This document shows positions 8,441-16,887 of a stretch of DNA of 48,191 nucleotides, one piece after another. The notes below the pieces were generated by a model, which saw nothing but the letters and a program-made list of their open reading frames with translations, did no database searches and was not told the DNA's origin. Made by a program: the position numbers and the translations under genes. Position 1 is the stretch's first letter. Each line of letters opens with the position of its first letter. Origin of the DNA: Alphaproteobacteria bacterium (GTDB taxonomy: Bacteria; Pseudomonadota; Alphaproteobacteria; Rickettsiales; Rickettsiaceae); assembly GCA_013289335.1 (NCBI GenBank), contig JABDAD010000001.1, positions 1 through 48,191 of the forward strand, in the 5' to 3' direction.

Positions 8441-10192
8441 CTAATTTACTATGATATCGCAAATACTAATCTGAGTTGTTGTCATACCTTGCCAATGATT
8501 AATTTTGAGATTTCCAAGGATTGAAAGATTTAACGGCTTTGCAGATAGTAGCGCATCTCCAACTGGAGTGCCAACTGAGTTAAATGCTATAGCTCTAATG
8601 GCTTTTGATTTTAGTGTTGACGAATCAGATGCTAATAGGCAATTTATATGTCTATTAGTTATAGTGGCTTTTAGTACATACATACCATCCACCTTAATAA
8701 TAGGCTCACTATTACCATTTCCGTATGGTTCCAATTTTTGTATTTCTTCAGCTATTTCAAGCGACACACCATTTGGCGAAAGACTTATATCAAAAAAACA
8801 GTTTTTATTTTGTAATAAAATATTATTTTCTTTACTCATAGAGAAATCTAAAAATTCTATCATACTATCTATACAATCTTTACGAAGTGTGAATCCTGCG
8901 GCCATTGCATGCCCTCCGCCTGAGAGAAGAATATTTCTATTTTTAGCTTCAACAATTTTACTGCCAAGATCTATACCTTTTACAGATCGGCAGGAAGCTT
9001 TTCCAATGTCTTCTTCTATTGCTATCACAACTACTGGTTTTTGATAAAGATCTTTAATTTTACCTGCAACTATACCTATAACTCCTGGATGCCAAGTGTC
9101 TGAAAAAATTAAAATATAATTCTTTTTTTGTTGCCTCTCTACAATTTGGATTGCCTCATCCAAAACTTTTTGTTCAATGACTTTGCGTTCTTCATTAAAA
9201 ATTTCAAGTTGGGCTGCGCAATCAAAAGCGGTGTTTTCATCATTTGTTGAAAGCAAATGCGATCCCAAATATGACTTGCCTACTCTACCACCCGCATTGA
9301 TCCTTGGACCTATCACAAAACTCAAATGATATGCCGTTAGTTTTGAGTCTATTTTTCCATATTCAGCAAGAATTTTGAGACCAAGATTTTTTCTTTTGGA
9401 CATAATTTTCAACCCTTGAATTACGAATGCACGATTAAGGCCAACTAGGCTCATCATATCACATATTGTGCCAAGCGCCACAAGATCTAACAAGTCTAGT
9501 AAGTTTGGTTCTTCTATGTTTTGAAAATAGCCATGATTTCTCAAAATTTTTATTAGTCCAACCGAAAATAGGAAAGCAACTCCAACTGCTGCTAGGTTTT
9601 TGTATCGAGTTGTTTCATCAAATCTATTTGGATTTACTATGGCATAAGCGTCTGGTAGTATTTCTGCACTTAAGTGATGATCTAAAATTATCACCTCTAA
9701 GTTTACAGAATTCGCATATTTGATAGCGTCGAATGAAGTAATTCCGCAGTCTACGGTAATTACAAGTTTTGAATCTTCTTTTTTAAATTTATCTATAGCA
9801 TATAACGTGGGGCCATATCCTTCTACCGCTCTGTCAGGTATATGAACAGAGCAATTTGCACCTAATTGTGTGAATACTCTTTTGAGTAAAGCAGAAGAAG
9901 TGGCGCCGTCTACGTCATAATCTCCTAATACAGTAATTTTATCTCCAGCTAGTATTTTTTCTGCAACTTTTTTGCATGCTTTTTCCATGTCTAGTAAATG
10001 AAAAGGATCAGGAAGTAAATCACGAATTTTGGGGTGAATAAAAGATTGCATTTTATCTTCTTCTACATTACGTGCTACCAATATTCTAGCCAACAAATCT
10101 GATATTTCGAAATCATTGATGTACTTATAGACTAATCTTTCATCTATGTTTTTCGCTTCCCAAATTTTTCCAGAAACAGATGTTTTAGACAT
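8441..10192 (-). CDS. recJ: Single-stranded-DNA-specific 5'-3' exonuclease RecJ
   Basis: RecJ degrades single-stranded DNA 5' to 3' in RecF-pathway recombination, base excision and mismatch repair. The DHH phosphoesterase core is clear: motif I DYDVDG (residues 91-96), motif II VDCG (147-150) and motif III DHH (171-173), where Asp/His residues bind the metals. The DHHA1 domain motif SGGGHAMAAGF follows, and the C-terminal OB-like RecJ region completes a 583-residue protein of usual length. It lies 6 bp downstream of glpX on the same strand, so the two probably form an operon. Confidence 0.96.
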   Translation of the reverse strand: MSKTSVSGKIWEAKNIDERLVYKYINDFEISDLLARILVARNVEEDKMQSFIHPKIRDLLPDPFHLLDMEKACKKVAEKILAGDKITVLGDYDVDGATSSALLKRVFTQLGANCSVHIPDRAVEGYGPTLYAIDKFKKEDSKLVITVDCGITSFDAIKYANSVNLEVIILDHHLSAEILPDAYAIVNPNRFDETTRYKNLAAVGVAFLFSVGLIKILRNHGYFQNIEEPNLLDLLDLVALGTICDMMSLVGLNRAFVIQGLKIMSKRKNLGLKILAEYGKIDSKLTAYHLSFVIGPRINAGGRVGKSYLGSHLLSTNDENTAFDCAAQLEIFNEERKVIEQKVLDEAIQIVERQQKKNYILIFSDTWHPGVIGIVAGKIKDLYQKPVVVIAIEEDIGKASCRSVKGIDLGSKIVEAKNRNILLSGGGHAMAAGFTLRKDCIDSMIEFLDFSMSKENNILLQNKNCFFDISLSPNGVSLEIAEEIQKLEPYGNGNSEPIIKVDGMYVLKATITNRHINCLLASDSSTLKSKAIRAIAFNSVGTPVGDALLSAKPLNLSILGNLKINHWQGMTTTQISICDIIVN

Positions 10193-10198
10193 ACAAGG

Positions 10199-11173
10199 TT
10201 ACTTGAACCTGTGATGAGTTTCAATAAATCTAACAGTTCCTGTAGAAGCTCTCATCGCCATAGAATGTGTTGTTGCGCCGTTATGGATAAGATGCACGCC
10301 CTTTAACATTGTTCCATCAGTAACACCTGTTGCAGCAAACATCACGTCACCTGATGCTAGGTCACTTAAATAATATTTCCTATTAAAATTTGTGATACCT
10401 AAACGTGTTGCTCTTTCCTTCTCAGCATCGCTTTTAAATATAAGTCTAGTACAAATCTGCCCTCCTGTTGTGCAAAGTGCTGCGGCTGCTAAAACACCTT
10501 CTGGTGCACCTCCAATCCCCATATAGACATTTACTCCACTTGCTGGAATCGAAGTTGAGATAACGGCTGCAACGTCACCATCTTTGATCAATTGTATTCG
10601 TGCTCCCGCTTCTCTAACTTGAGATATTAATTCTAGATGTCTAGGTCTATCAAGAATTACGACAACAAGTTCGTTAATTTCTCTTTTTAACGCCTTGGCT
10701 ATATTTTTTAGATTCTCTTTAGGAGTCTGATCCAGGTCAATAATTTGTTCTTTATACTGAAAACCAATCGCTATTTTATCCATATAAGTATCTGGAGCGT
10801 TGAGAAATTTTCCTTGCTCGGTCATTGCAATTACTGAAAGTGAATTACTGCCTCCAGTGGCAAGTATTGTTGTTCCTTCTAGTGGGTCAAGGGCTATGTC
10901 GATATGGGGTCCATTCCCGGTGCCGACTCTTTCACCTATATAAAGCATTGGAGCTTCATCTCGTTCTCCTTCACCTATTACAACCGTTCCTTTGATGTCC
11001 ATATTATTAAGTGATGCACGCATAGCTTCAACGGCAAGCTCGTCTGCGGCATGTTCATCTCCTCTTCCCATAAGTTTGTGTGCTGCGATGGCTGCAGCTT
11101 CTGTTACTCTAACCATTTCAAGAGGAAGATTACGATCAAGTATCACATATCCTTTATCAATTGTTGATGTCAT
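10199..11173 (-). CDS. glpX: Class II fructose-1,6-bisphosphatase GlpX
   Basis: The enzyme hydrolyses fructose-1,6-bisphosphate to fructose-6-phosphate, the gluconeogenic step; here it may feed sugar phosphates for peptidoglycan or LPS. Family motifs run in order: N-terminal LDRNLPLEMVRVTEAAA, the metal site GEGERDEAPMLYIGE, the DPLEGTT motif binding metal and phosphate, GDVAA, GIGGAPEGVLAAAAL and the end HSMAMRASTGTVRFIE. At 324 residues it is complete. The ATG is about 360 bp from the divergent mraZ start, and recJ follows after 6 bp. A full gluconeogenic pathway cannot be judged from this window. Confidence 0.95.
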   Translation of the reverse strand: MTSTIDKGYVILDRNLPLEMVRVTEAAAIAAHKLMGRGDEHAADELAVEAMRASLNNMDIKGTVVIGEGERDEAPMLYIGERVGTGNGPHIDIALDPLEGTTILATGGSNSLSVIAMTEQGKFLNAPDTYMDKIAIGFQYKEQIIDLDQTPKENLKNIAKALKREINELVVVILDRPRHLELISQVREAGARIQLIKDGDVAAVISTSIPASGVNVYMGIGGAPEGVLAAAALCTTGGQICTRLIFKSDAEKERATRLGITNFNRKYYLSDLASGDVMFAATGVTDGTMLKGVHLIHNGATTHSMAMRASTGTVRFIETHHRFK

Positions 11174-11312
11174 TTGTATTATATGTTTATCTTAATAATG
11201 CAAGATTATGTAATAATGTTACGGAATAGCAAGAGGATTTGTTGAAAGTTTACATGATCAAGTGATTAGATTGATTTATTAAAATCTTAATAAATTGTTT
11301 AGATATTTTGCC

Positions 11313-11424
11313 TAAAATACACATTGTTTCTTCTGTTTTGTAATCGTTAGTTGAACCCTTGAATAGCTTTTGTAATCAGTACTTAGGACGTGATATCTAT
11401 AAAGTGTAAAATACACATTGTTTC
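11313..11424. repeat. Perfect 18-base direct repeat upstream of mraZ
   Basis: The 18-mer TAAAATACACATTGTTTC occurs at 11313-11330 and again at 11407-11424, 94 bp apart start to start. The intervening sequence is not similar, so this is not simply a longer tandem duplication. It could be a paired operator or the remnant of a duplication; no regulator can be named. Confidence 0.8.
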
Positions 11425-11465
11425 ATAAATATCACTTGACTAAAAAAAACTCATATATATCCTTT

Positions 11466-11508
11466 CCATAAATAACCATTTTTTCCCAAAATGACCCATA
11501 CTTTACCA
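11466..11508. promoter_or_regulatory. MraZ operator: five CCA/TGG boxes in 10-bp phase
   Basis: CCA trinucleotides begin at 11466, 11476, 11486, 11496 and 11506, each followed by exactly seven non-conserved bases. Read on the minus strand this gives five TGG(G/T/A) boxes with one-helical-turn spacing. Characterised MraZ proteins bind upstream of their own gene to TGGG-type repeats separated by 5-nt spacers, also a 10-bp period. The array ends 23 bp before the mraZ ATG, where it could overlap the promoter. Autoregulation of the mraZ-rsmH-ftsL-ftsI operon is therefore likely; the boxes are seen, the regulation is inferred. Confidence 0.8.
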
Positions 11509-11531
11509 AATAAGCGATTTTATTTATAGAA

Positions 11532-11996
11532 ATGAATTTGTTTTTATCGCAATTTGTAAATTCTATTGATAAAAAAGGCAGAGTCTCTGTCCCGGCAAGT
11601 TATAGACAATCAGCAGGTTGTTCAGAAAATTTCTTTGGTATAGTAGTTTACCAATCTATTAGGAATCATTGTATTGAGGCATGTAGTTTAGCAAGGCTTC
11701 AAGAATTAGCAAAAATGATACAATTCTTAGATCCTTATTCTGATGAGCGGGATGCATTTGAAACTGTTATACTAGGGGGAGCAGTACAATTATCTTTTGA
11801 TCCGGAAGGTAGAGTTGTAATTCCAAAACATCTATTAGAATTCGCAGATTTAGATATTCAAGCAAACTTTGTAGGCAAAGGGCAAGTTTTTGAAATATGG
11901 AATCCAGATATTTTTAGTAAACATCTAATAAAAGCTAAAGAGTCTGCCGTACAAAATAGATTATTATTAAAAAATATACAGCAAGGAAATGTGTAG
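11532..11996 (+). CDS. mraZ: Transcriptional regulator MraZ
   Basis: MraZ is a ring-forming DNA-binding protein of the SpoVT/AbrB fold that controls the division and cell-wall cluster. Both tandem half-domains are visible: an N-terminal copy with DKKGRVSVPASYR and a second with DPEGRVVIPKHLLEFADL, each holding the conserved GRVxxP element. The length of 154 residues is normal. It is the first gene of a tight operon, and its stop overlaps the rsmH start by 8 bases. No strong Shine-Dalgarno precedes the ATG. The five-box array just upstream is the probable binding site of this protein. Confidence 0.95.
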   Translation: MNLFLSQFVNSIDKKGRVSVPASYRQSAGCSENFFGIVVYQSIRNHCIEACSLARLQELAKMIQFLDPYSDERDAFETVILGGAVQLSFDPEGRVVIPKHLLEFADLDIQANFVGKGQVFEIWNPDIFSKHLIKAKESAVQNRLLLKNIQQGNV

Positions 11997-12906
11997 TAAA
12001 GAAAACCATATACCAGTTATGATAGATGAAGTACTAGAGGCTCTTCGTATCTATGATGGGAAAGTGTTCGTTGATTGCACGTTCGGAGCAGGTGGATATA
12101 GCAGAGCTATTCTTTCTAAAGCAAATTGTAGCATTATCGGAATTGATCATGATCCAACAACTCAAAAATATGCGCATGAATTAAAAGAGGAGTTTGGAAC
12201 ACGACTTAAGTATATAAATGAAAATTTTAGAAATATCTCAAAAATTGTGCAAAAATATGGGAAAGTTGACGGAGTAGTCTATGACCTCGGAGTTTCATCA
12301 ATGCAGCTCGATGAAAAAGAACGTGGATTCTCATTTCAGAAAAATGCCACTCTTGATATGAGAATGAGTTGTGATGGGAAAAGTGCATACGAAATAGTAA
12401 ATGAAACCGAAGAATCAGAACTTGCTGATATTATCTATAACTATGGTGAGGAACATGCTTCAAGACAAATAGCAAGAAAAATTGTAGAGATAAGGTCTGC
12501 AGCACCTATAAAAACAACTTTTGAATTAGCAGATATTGTACGGTCAGTGGTTAAGAAAAAAGGAAAAATCGATCCTGCTACAAAAACTTTTCAAGCTATA
12601 AGAATTGCTGTTAATGATGAACTCGGAGCACTACAAAATTCATTAGAAGTATTAGAAGAAATTCTAAAACCAAAAGCAAGAATTGTGATTGTAACTTTTC
12701 ATGCACTTGAAGATAGAATTGTAAAAAAATTCTTTATTGATAATTCTGATCCTAAAGTTGCGAGATCAAAATATAGCAAAGAGGTAAATACAGGGAGCAA
12801 GCCATATAAATTTGTTACTAAAAAGTCAATTAAGCCAAAAAAAGAGGAAATAAAAATAAATCCAAGATCTCGCTCTGCTAAAATTCGAGTAATAGAGAGG
12901 AAATGA
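11989..12906 (+). CDS. rsmH: 16S rRNA (cytosine1402-N4)-methyltransferase
   Basis: RsmH (MraW) uses S-adenosylmethionine to methylate N4 of C1402 in the decoding centre of 16S rRNA. The protein starts KENHIPVMIDEVLEAL, close to the family's HxPVLL-EVxxxL. SAM motif I is VDCTFGAGGYSRAIL; DLGVSSMQLDEKERGFSF and MRMS are further signatures, and FHALEDRIVKKF and the basic tail with NPRSRSAKIRV close the domain. The ATG lies inside the mraZ end, preceded by AAGGA, which supports translational coupling. The length of 305 residues is typical. Confidence 0.96.
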   Translation: MCSKENHIPVMIDEVLEALRIYDGKVFVDCTFGAGGYSRAILSKANCSIIGIDHDPTTQKYAHELKEEFGTRLKYINENFRNISKIVQKYGKVDGVVYDLGVSSMQLDEKERGFSFQKNATLDMRMSCDGKSAYEIVNETEESELADIIYNYGEEHASRQIARKIVEIRSAAPIKTTFELADIVRSVVKKKGKIDPATKTFQAIRIAVNDELGALQNSLEVLEEILKPKARIVIVTFHALEDRIVKKFFIDNSDPKVARSKYSKEVNTGSKPYKFVTKKSIKPKKEEIKINPRSRSAKIRVIERK

Positions 12907-12909
12907 TCT

Positions 12910-13299
12910 ATGATAAGAATTATCAATTGGTTTTTATTCTCAGCCATCATATTTGCAGTTGCTTTTATGTTTGATGTTAAAAGTAGTGTCCAAGATTTGA
13001 ATTTTGAAATTAGGCAGATCACAAGCCAAATTGAGCAAGAAAAGATTCAGTATAACCTTCTTAAGGCTGAGCTTGCATATTTGAATTCTCCTAAAAGAAT
13101 TTTAACTCTTGCTAGGCAATATTTAGATCTAGAACCTATTAATCCAAATCAAATTATTTTGATCAATAGCTCAGAAAATAATGTAGAAAATCTTATTCAT
13201 AATATCAAAAATAATGGTAGCACTAAGTGGCGTTATAAAAAAACAGGTCTTAGTCATATACGTAGCACGTCAACCCAAATAAAAGTTGGGGCAAGATGA
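12910..13299 (+). CDS. ftsL: Cell division protein FtsL
   Basis: This is a small bitopic division protein that partners FtsB/FtsQ and activates FtsWI at the septum. It has one N-terminal transmembrane helix (residues 5-20), then a leucine-rich coiled coil in the periplasm (VQDLNFEIRQITSQIEQEK and onward), then LARQYLDLEPINPNQII, which resembles the typical FtsL end. FtsL sequences diverge widely, so the call rests on size, topology and the place between rsmH and ftsI. The C-terminal ~45 residues are basic and less typical. Its stop overlaps the ftsI start in an ATGA arrangement. Confidence 0.85.
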   Translation: MIRIINWFLFSAIIFAVAFMFDVKSSVQDLNFEIRQITSQIEQEKIQYNLLKAELAYLNSPKRILTLARQYLDLEPINPNQIILINSSENNVENLIHNIKNNGSTKWRYKKTGLSHIRSTSTQIKVGAR

Positions 13300-14990
13300 A
13301 TAAAAAATTTGATAGAATAATCAAATTTATTTCATCTAATATTTTGAGATGGTCATGTGATTTGTCATCAAGATCTAAAAGATTAGCAATTTTAGCTTTA
13401 TTCTTCGGAGCTAGTTACTCTTTGATTGCTTATGAGATTTATTTTTTATGTGTAGATACAGATTATTCTGATAGAAAAGTATCTGATAGAAATTTTAAGC
13501 CTAGGCATGACATTTTGGATAGAAATGGTCATATTCTTGCTACTAATTTGCCAGTTGCTTCTTTATATGCAAATCCAAAAAAAATTCATAACCTAAATGA
13601 TACAGTGAAGAAATTATCAACTGTAATTCCAAATTTAGACACAAAAAAATTATTATCAGAATTTTCTAAAGAAGGAAGGAATTTTGTATGGATCAAAAGA
13701 GATGTTACCCCAGAAGTGCAAGAAAAAATTACAGCCTTAGGTTTGCCAGGTATTGATTTTGAAAATGACCAGAAAAGAGTTTATACACAAGGAAAAGCGG
13801 CTTCTCATATTTTGGGCTATGTAGACGTCGATAACAATGGGATTTCTGGAATAGAAAAATATTTTGATTCTGAGTTAAGCAATACGTCGTCAGAAAAGCC
13901 TCTCACATTATCTATCGATTATAGAATTCAGAATATAGTTAGCGAACAATTGGATGACGTTATAGAAACATTTTCAGCAATTGGTGGTGTTGGAATTGTT
14001 GTAGATATAAAAACTGGAGAAATACTTGCATCGGTAAGTAAACCAGATTTTGATCCCCATAGACCTTCTATTGCTTCTCATAACGAATTATTTAATAGGT
14101 CAAGCTTAGGGCTATATGAAATGGGCTCAATTCTTAAGATAATAACTTTTGCCATTGGGTTTGATACGGATACCATACAGATGCATGATGTATATAATGT
14201 TTCAGATTTTACAATTAACAAATTTAGGGTAAAGGATTACCATAGGCACGATGGTTGGAGTACTGTTCCACAGCTATTTATGAAATCCTCAAATATTGGG
14301 TCAGCAACTATTACATTTGAGATTGGTAATAAAGTCTATAAAGAATATTTACAAAAATTAGATCTAACAAAAAAGCTAGATATTGAAGTGCTTGAAAAAG
14401 CCACACCAAAGTTTCCAAAAGATAAAGAATGGAGTGATATAAGCCTTGTAACCATGTCATATGGTTACGGCTTTTCAATCAGTCCTTTTCATTTTGTACA
14501 AAGTATGATACCGATTGTAAATGGAGGATATAAATACTCTCTTACACTTTTAAAACGTTCAGAGGAAGAAATAGTTAAAGAAAAAGTACTTAGTGAAGAA
14601 ACGTCTTTTAATATACTTAAGTTAATGAGGTTAACTGTAGAAAAAGGTACTGGAAAAAGAGCCGCAGTAAAAGGCTATTTAGTTGGAGGAAAAACAGGTA
14701 CGGCAGAAAAATTAGGGCCGAAAGGATATCTAAAAAATAGTAGGTTTTCGTCTTTTATAGCGACGGTTCCTAGTATTAATCCACGATATATGGTTTTTGT
14801 TTTTCTCGATGATCCGCAAGGAACTAAAGAAACTTTTGGTTTTGGTACGGCTGGGTATACGGCAGCTCCTGTAGCAGGTAATATTATATCTCGCATTGGC
14901 TCATTGTACGGGATTCAATTATATGATGAGGATAGTGAAGATATAAAAAAGATTATGCATGTTGAATATGATATTGATCACGAAGTTTAG
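13296..14990 (+). CDS. ftsI: Peptidoglycan D,D-transpeptidase FtsI (PBP3)
   Basis: FtsI cross-links septal peptidoglycan. One N-terminal transmembrane helix (about residues 29-51) precedes the dimerisation domain (RHDILDRNGHILATN) and the transpeptidase domain. All three active-site motifs are present: SxxK as Ser278-Ile-Leu-Lys281, SxN as SSN 331-333, and KTG at 466-468 in GGKTGTAEK. The catalytic serine sits in EMGSILK rather than the common EPGSTFK, a small divergence. The 564-residue length is normal. The start overlaps ftsL by four bases. A palindromic element fills the gap to murE. Confidence 0.95.
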   Translation: MNKKFDRIIKFISSNILRWSCDLSSRSKRLAILALFFGASYSLIAYEIYFLCVDTDYSDRKVSDRNFKPRHDILDRNGHILATNLPVASLYANPKKIHNLNDTVKKLSTVIPNLDTKKLLSEFSKEGRNFVWIKRDVTPEVQEKITALGLPGIDFENDQKRVYTQGKAASHILGYVDVDNNGISGIEKYFDSELSNTSSEKPLTLSIDYRIQNIVSEQLDDVIETFSAIGGVGIVVDIKTGEILASVSKPDFDPHRPSIASHNELFNRSSLGLYEMGSILKIITFAIGFDTDTIQMHDVYNVSDFTINKFRVKDYHRHDGWSTVPQLFMKSSNIGSATITFEIGNKVYKEYLQKLDLTKKLDIEVLEKATPKFPKDKEWSDISLVTMSYGYGFSISPFHFVQSMIPIVNGGYKYSLTLLKRSEEEIVKEKVLSEETSFNILKLMRLTVEKGTGKRAAVKGYLVGGKTGTAEKLGPKGYLKNSRFSSFIATVPSINPRYMVFVFLDDPQGTKETFGFGTAGYTAAPVAGNIISRIGSLYGIQLYDEDSEDIKKIMHVEYDIDHEV

Positions 14991-14992
14991 TA

Positions 14993-15101
14993 CTATAGTT
15001 ATTCATCTTGAACTTGCATGTGTTATTACTTGTCGCTCACCTATTATTTATAGGTTTTGCTCCTCGTACCTAATACGCAAATTCAAACTAAATGACTATA
15101 G
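14993..15101. repeat. Palindromic element with CTATAG termini between ftsI and murE
   Basis: This 109-bp segment begins CTATAGT and ends ACTATAG, and about 24 bases at each end form an imperfect inverted repeat (left CTATAGTTATT..., right ...AAATGACTATAG). The interior resembles the elements at 27504-27606 and, more weakly, 24107-24205 (shared CGCT-ACxT-TTATTxTA and a C/T-rich half). No coding capacity is visible. It fits a non-autonomous, MITE-like or extragenic palindromic repeat placed inside an otherwise tight division cluster. Confidence 0.65.
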
Positions 15102-15147
15102 AATCCAATCTAAAAGATTATCGAAGCTATAAAAACATATATAAACT

Positions 15148-16647
15148 ATGAATACAAATTTAATAGAACATCAAATTAGTAACTCAAACTTATCATTACA
15201 TATAATAAATCTGTTAAAAACCTGTGGAATATTTGATGTCACTTCGGATTCTAAAGAAGCAAAAAAAGGGGTTGCTTTTGTTGCTATCAGGGGTGCATTA
15301 TTTGATGGTAATCATTTTATAGAATCTGCAGTAATACAAGGTTCAAATCTAATATTTACTGATAATATAGATATTTACAGTATGTATAAGGATAAAATGC
15401 ATATAGAGTTAGTTGATAATAGTAGAAAAATTCTAGCTGCACTATCATGCTATCTATATTACAAGTCTCCAAATAGACTATTTGCTGTAACAGGAACAAA
15501 TGGAAAAAGTTCTGTCGTACACTACTTAGGTCAATTTTTATCACTGCTTGGATTAAATTCTGCAAGTATTGGTACAATTGGTGTACTTTTATATAAGCAA
15601 AATGGTGATATAGATGTCCTAAGAGAAAGTGGTTTAACAACTGAAAACGCTGTTTTATTTAATAAGGAACTTTGGCAACTGAAGGAGAATGGTATAGAAT
15701 ATTGTGCTATAGAGGCTTCAAGCATAGGAATCGATCAATATAGATTATACGGGAGAGTCTATGAAGTAGCAGGTTTTACAAGTTTTAGTGTTGACCATTT
15801 AGATTATCATAAAAATATGGATGAATATTTAGCAGTAAAATTAAGGTTATTTTCTGAATATCAAAATGAAGATTCAATTGCTGTTATTAATTCTGATATG
15901 GACGAATTTCCTCATATTTCAGGATTTTTAAGAAAAGTCGGCAGAAAAATCCTGACTATAGGAGAAAATGGTGATTTTAAAATTGAAATGCAGGAAAGTG
16001 CGTATGAAGGACAAAGATTTTGTCTAAGCTATGATTCTAAGAAATATGATGTTGAAACCAGTATCATTGGTAGATTCCAAGTTTATAATATAGTAATGGC
16101 TATTGCTATGTTATCTTGTATTGATATAAAATTAGATTGTTTGGTTGATTTAGTGCATAAATTATCTGCACCTCTAGGAAGGCTTGAAAGAGTTAGCGAA
16201 TCAGGTAAAGGTGCTTCAATTTATGTTGATTATTCACATACCCCAGATTCATTAGAGAAGGCTTTACAAGAACTAAGGCATTCGGCAGATAAAGGACAAG
16301 GCAAGCTCATTGTAATATTTGGATGTGGAGGCGATAGGGACGCTACTAAAAGGCCTTTAATGGGAGGTATAGCATCTAAGTATGCAGACTTAGTAATAGT
16401 AACAGACGATAACCCGAGAAGTGAATATCCATCTGACATAAGAAAACAAATAATGGTTGGATGTAAAAATGCTGTAGAGATTAGTTCAAGAAAAGAAGCG
16501 ATTGCTTATGGAATAAATAATATGCAAACAGGGGACTTAATACTGATTGCTGGTAAAGGGCACGAGAATTATCAAATTTATCGTAATAAAATTATAGAAT
16601 TCAGTGATAAGAAAGTTACAAAAGACTTACTCAGTGGTTTAATTTGA
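15148..16647 (+). CDS. murE: UDP-MurNAc-L-Ala-D-Glu:meso-diaminopimelate ligase
   Basis: MurE adds the third residue of the peptidoglycan stem peptide in the cytoplasm, using ATP. The Mur-ligase P-loop is VTGTNGKSS (GTNGKSS at 116-122). EASSIGIDQYRLYG and FTSFSVDHLDYHKNMDEY give the central domain, and VDYSHTPDSLEKAL and FGCGGDRDATKRPLMG give the C-terminal domain. TDDNPRSEYP contains the DNPR motif that selects meso-diaminopimelate, so the stem peptide is Gram-negative type. The length of 499 residues is normal. No murF or mraY follows; the next gene is on the opposite strand, so the cluster is broken here. Confidence 0.96.
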   Translation: MNTNLIEHQISNSNLSLHIINLLKTCGIFDVTSDSKEAKKGVAFVAIRGALFDGNHFIESAVIQGSNLIFTDNIDIYSMYKDKMHIELVDNSRKILAALSCYLYYKSPNRLFAVTGTNGKSSVVHYLGQFLSLLGLNSASIGTIGVLLYKQNGDIDVLRESGLTTENAVLFNKELWQLKENGIEYCAIEASSIGIDQYRLYGRVYEVAGFTSFSVDHLDYHKNMDEYLAVKLRLFSEYQNEDSIAVINSDMDEFPHISGFLRKVGRKILTIGENGDFKIEMQESAYEGQRFCLSYDSKKYDVETSIIGRFQVYNIVMAIAMLSCIDIKLDCLVDLVHKLSAPLGRLERVSESGKGASIYVDYSHTPDSLEKALQELRHSADKGQGKLIVIFGCGGDRDATKRPLMGGIASKYADLVIVTDDNPRSEYPSDIRKQIMVGCKNAVEISSRKEAIAYGINNMQTGDLILIAGKGHENYQIYRNKIIEFSDKKVTKDLLSGLI

Positions 16648-16794
16648 ACATAATGCGTTTACAAATTTTATTTTTAAATTATCCAAAAGGTTTTAGCTAG
16701 GGGTGGCTTTGTGTACGTATCAATATATGGCTTTCTCAGCCTCATTCTAAAATCCATTAGTCTAATTTAATCTAAAATTTGTATTTCCCTATAG

Positions 16795-16852
16795 AGATCC
16801 ATTTAAAAGAAAATAGATCCATGCTTTTGCAGAGATAACGGGGTGAGTATAG
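16795..16852. repeat. Partial copy of dispersed GATCC/TGAGTATA element
   Basis: The stretch starting GATCCATTTAAAAG and continuing through GATCCATGCTTTTGCA to GTGAGTATAG closely follows the right half of the element at 32486-32603 (GATCCAT-TAAAA-ATGGATCCATGCTTTTGCA-TGAGTATA). The left half is not recognisable, so this is a truncated or decayed copy. It lies in the 240-bp gap between murE and the convergent cyclase-like gene and may also act in transcription termination. Confidence 0.55.
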
Positions 16853-16887
16853 TAAATTAAATGACTACCACCTCCACTTCACCACAG

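Larger units (their letters stand above)
11174..11531. other. Divergent glpX/mraZ intergenic region
   Basis: This 358-bp spacer has no credible gene. It carries two regulatory-looking structures described separately: a perfect 18-base direct repeat in its middle and five 10-bp-phased CCA boxes directly upstream of mraZ. The remainder is A+T-rich and presumably holds divergent promoters, but no convincing -35/-10 pair stands out. Confidence 0.7.

Noticed and set aside
16648..16794. Possible 4.5S (SRP) RNA near murE
   Set aside because: The conserved GGAAGCAG-type loop and hairpin of SRP RNA could not be found.
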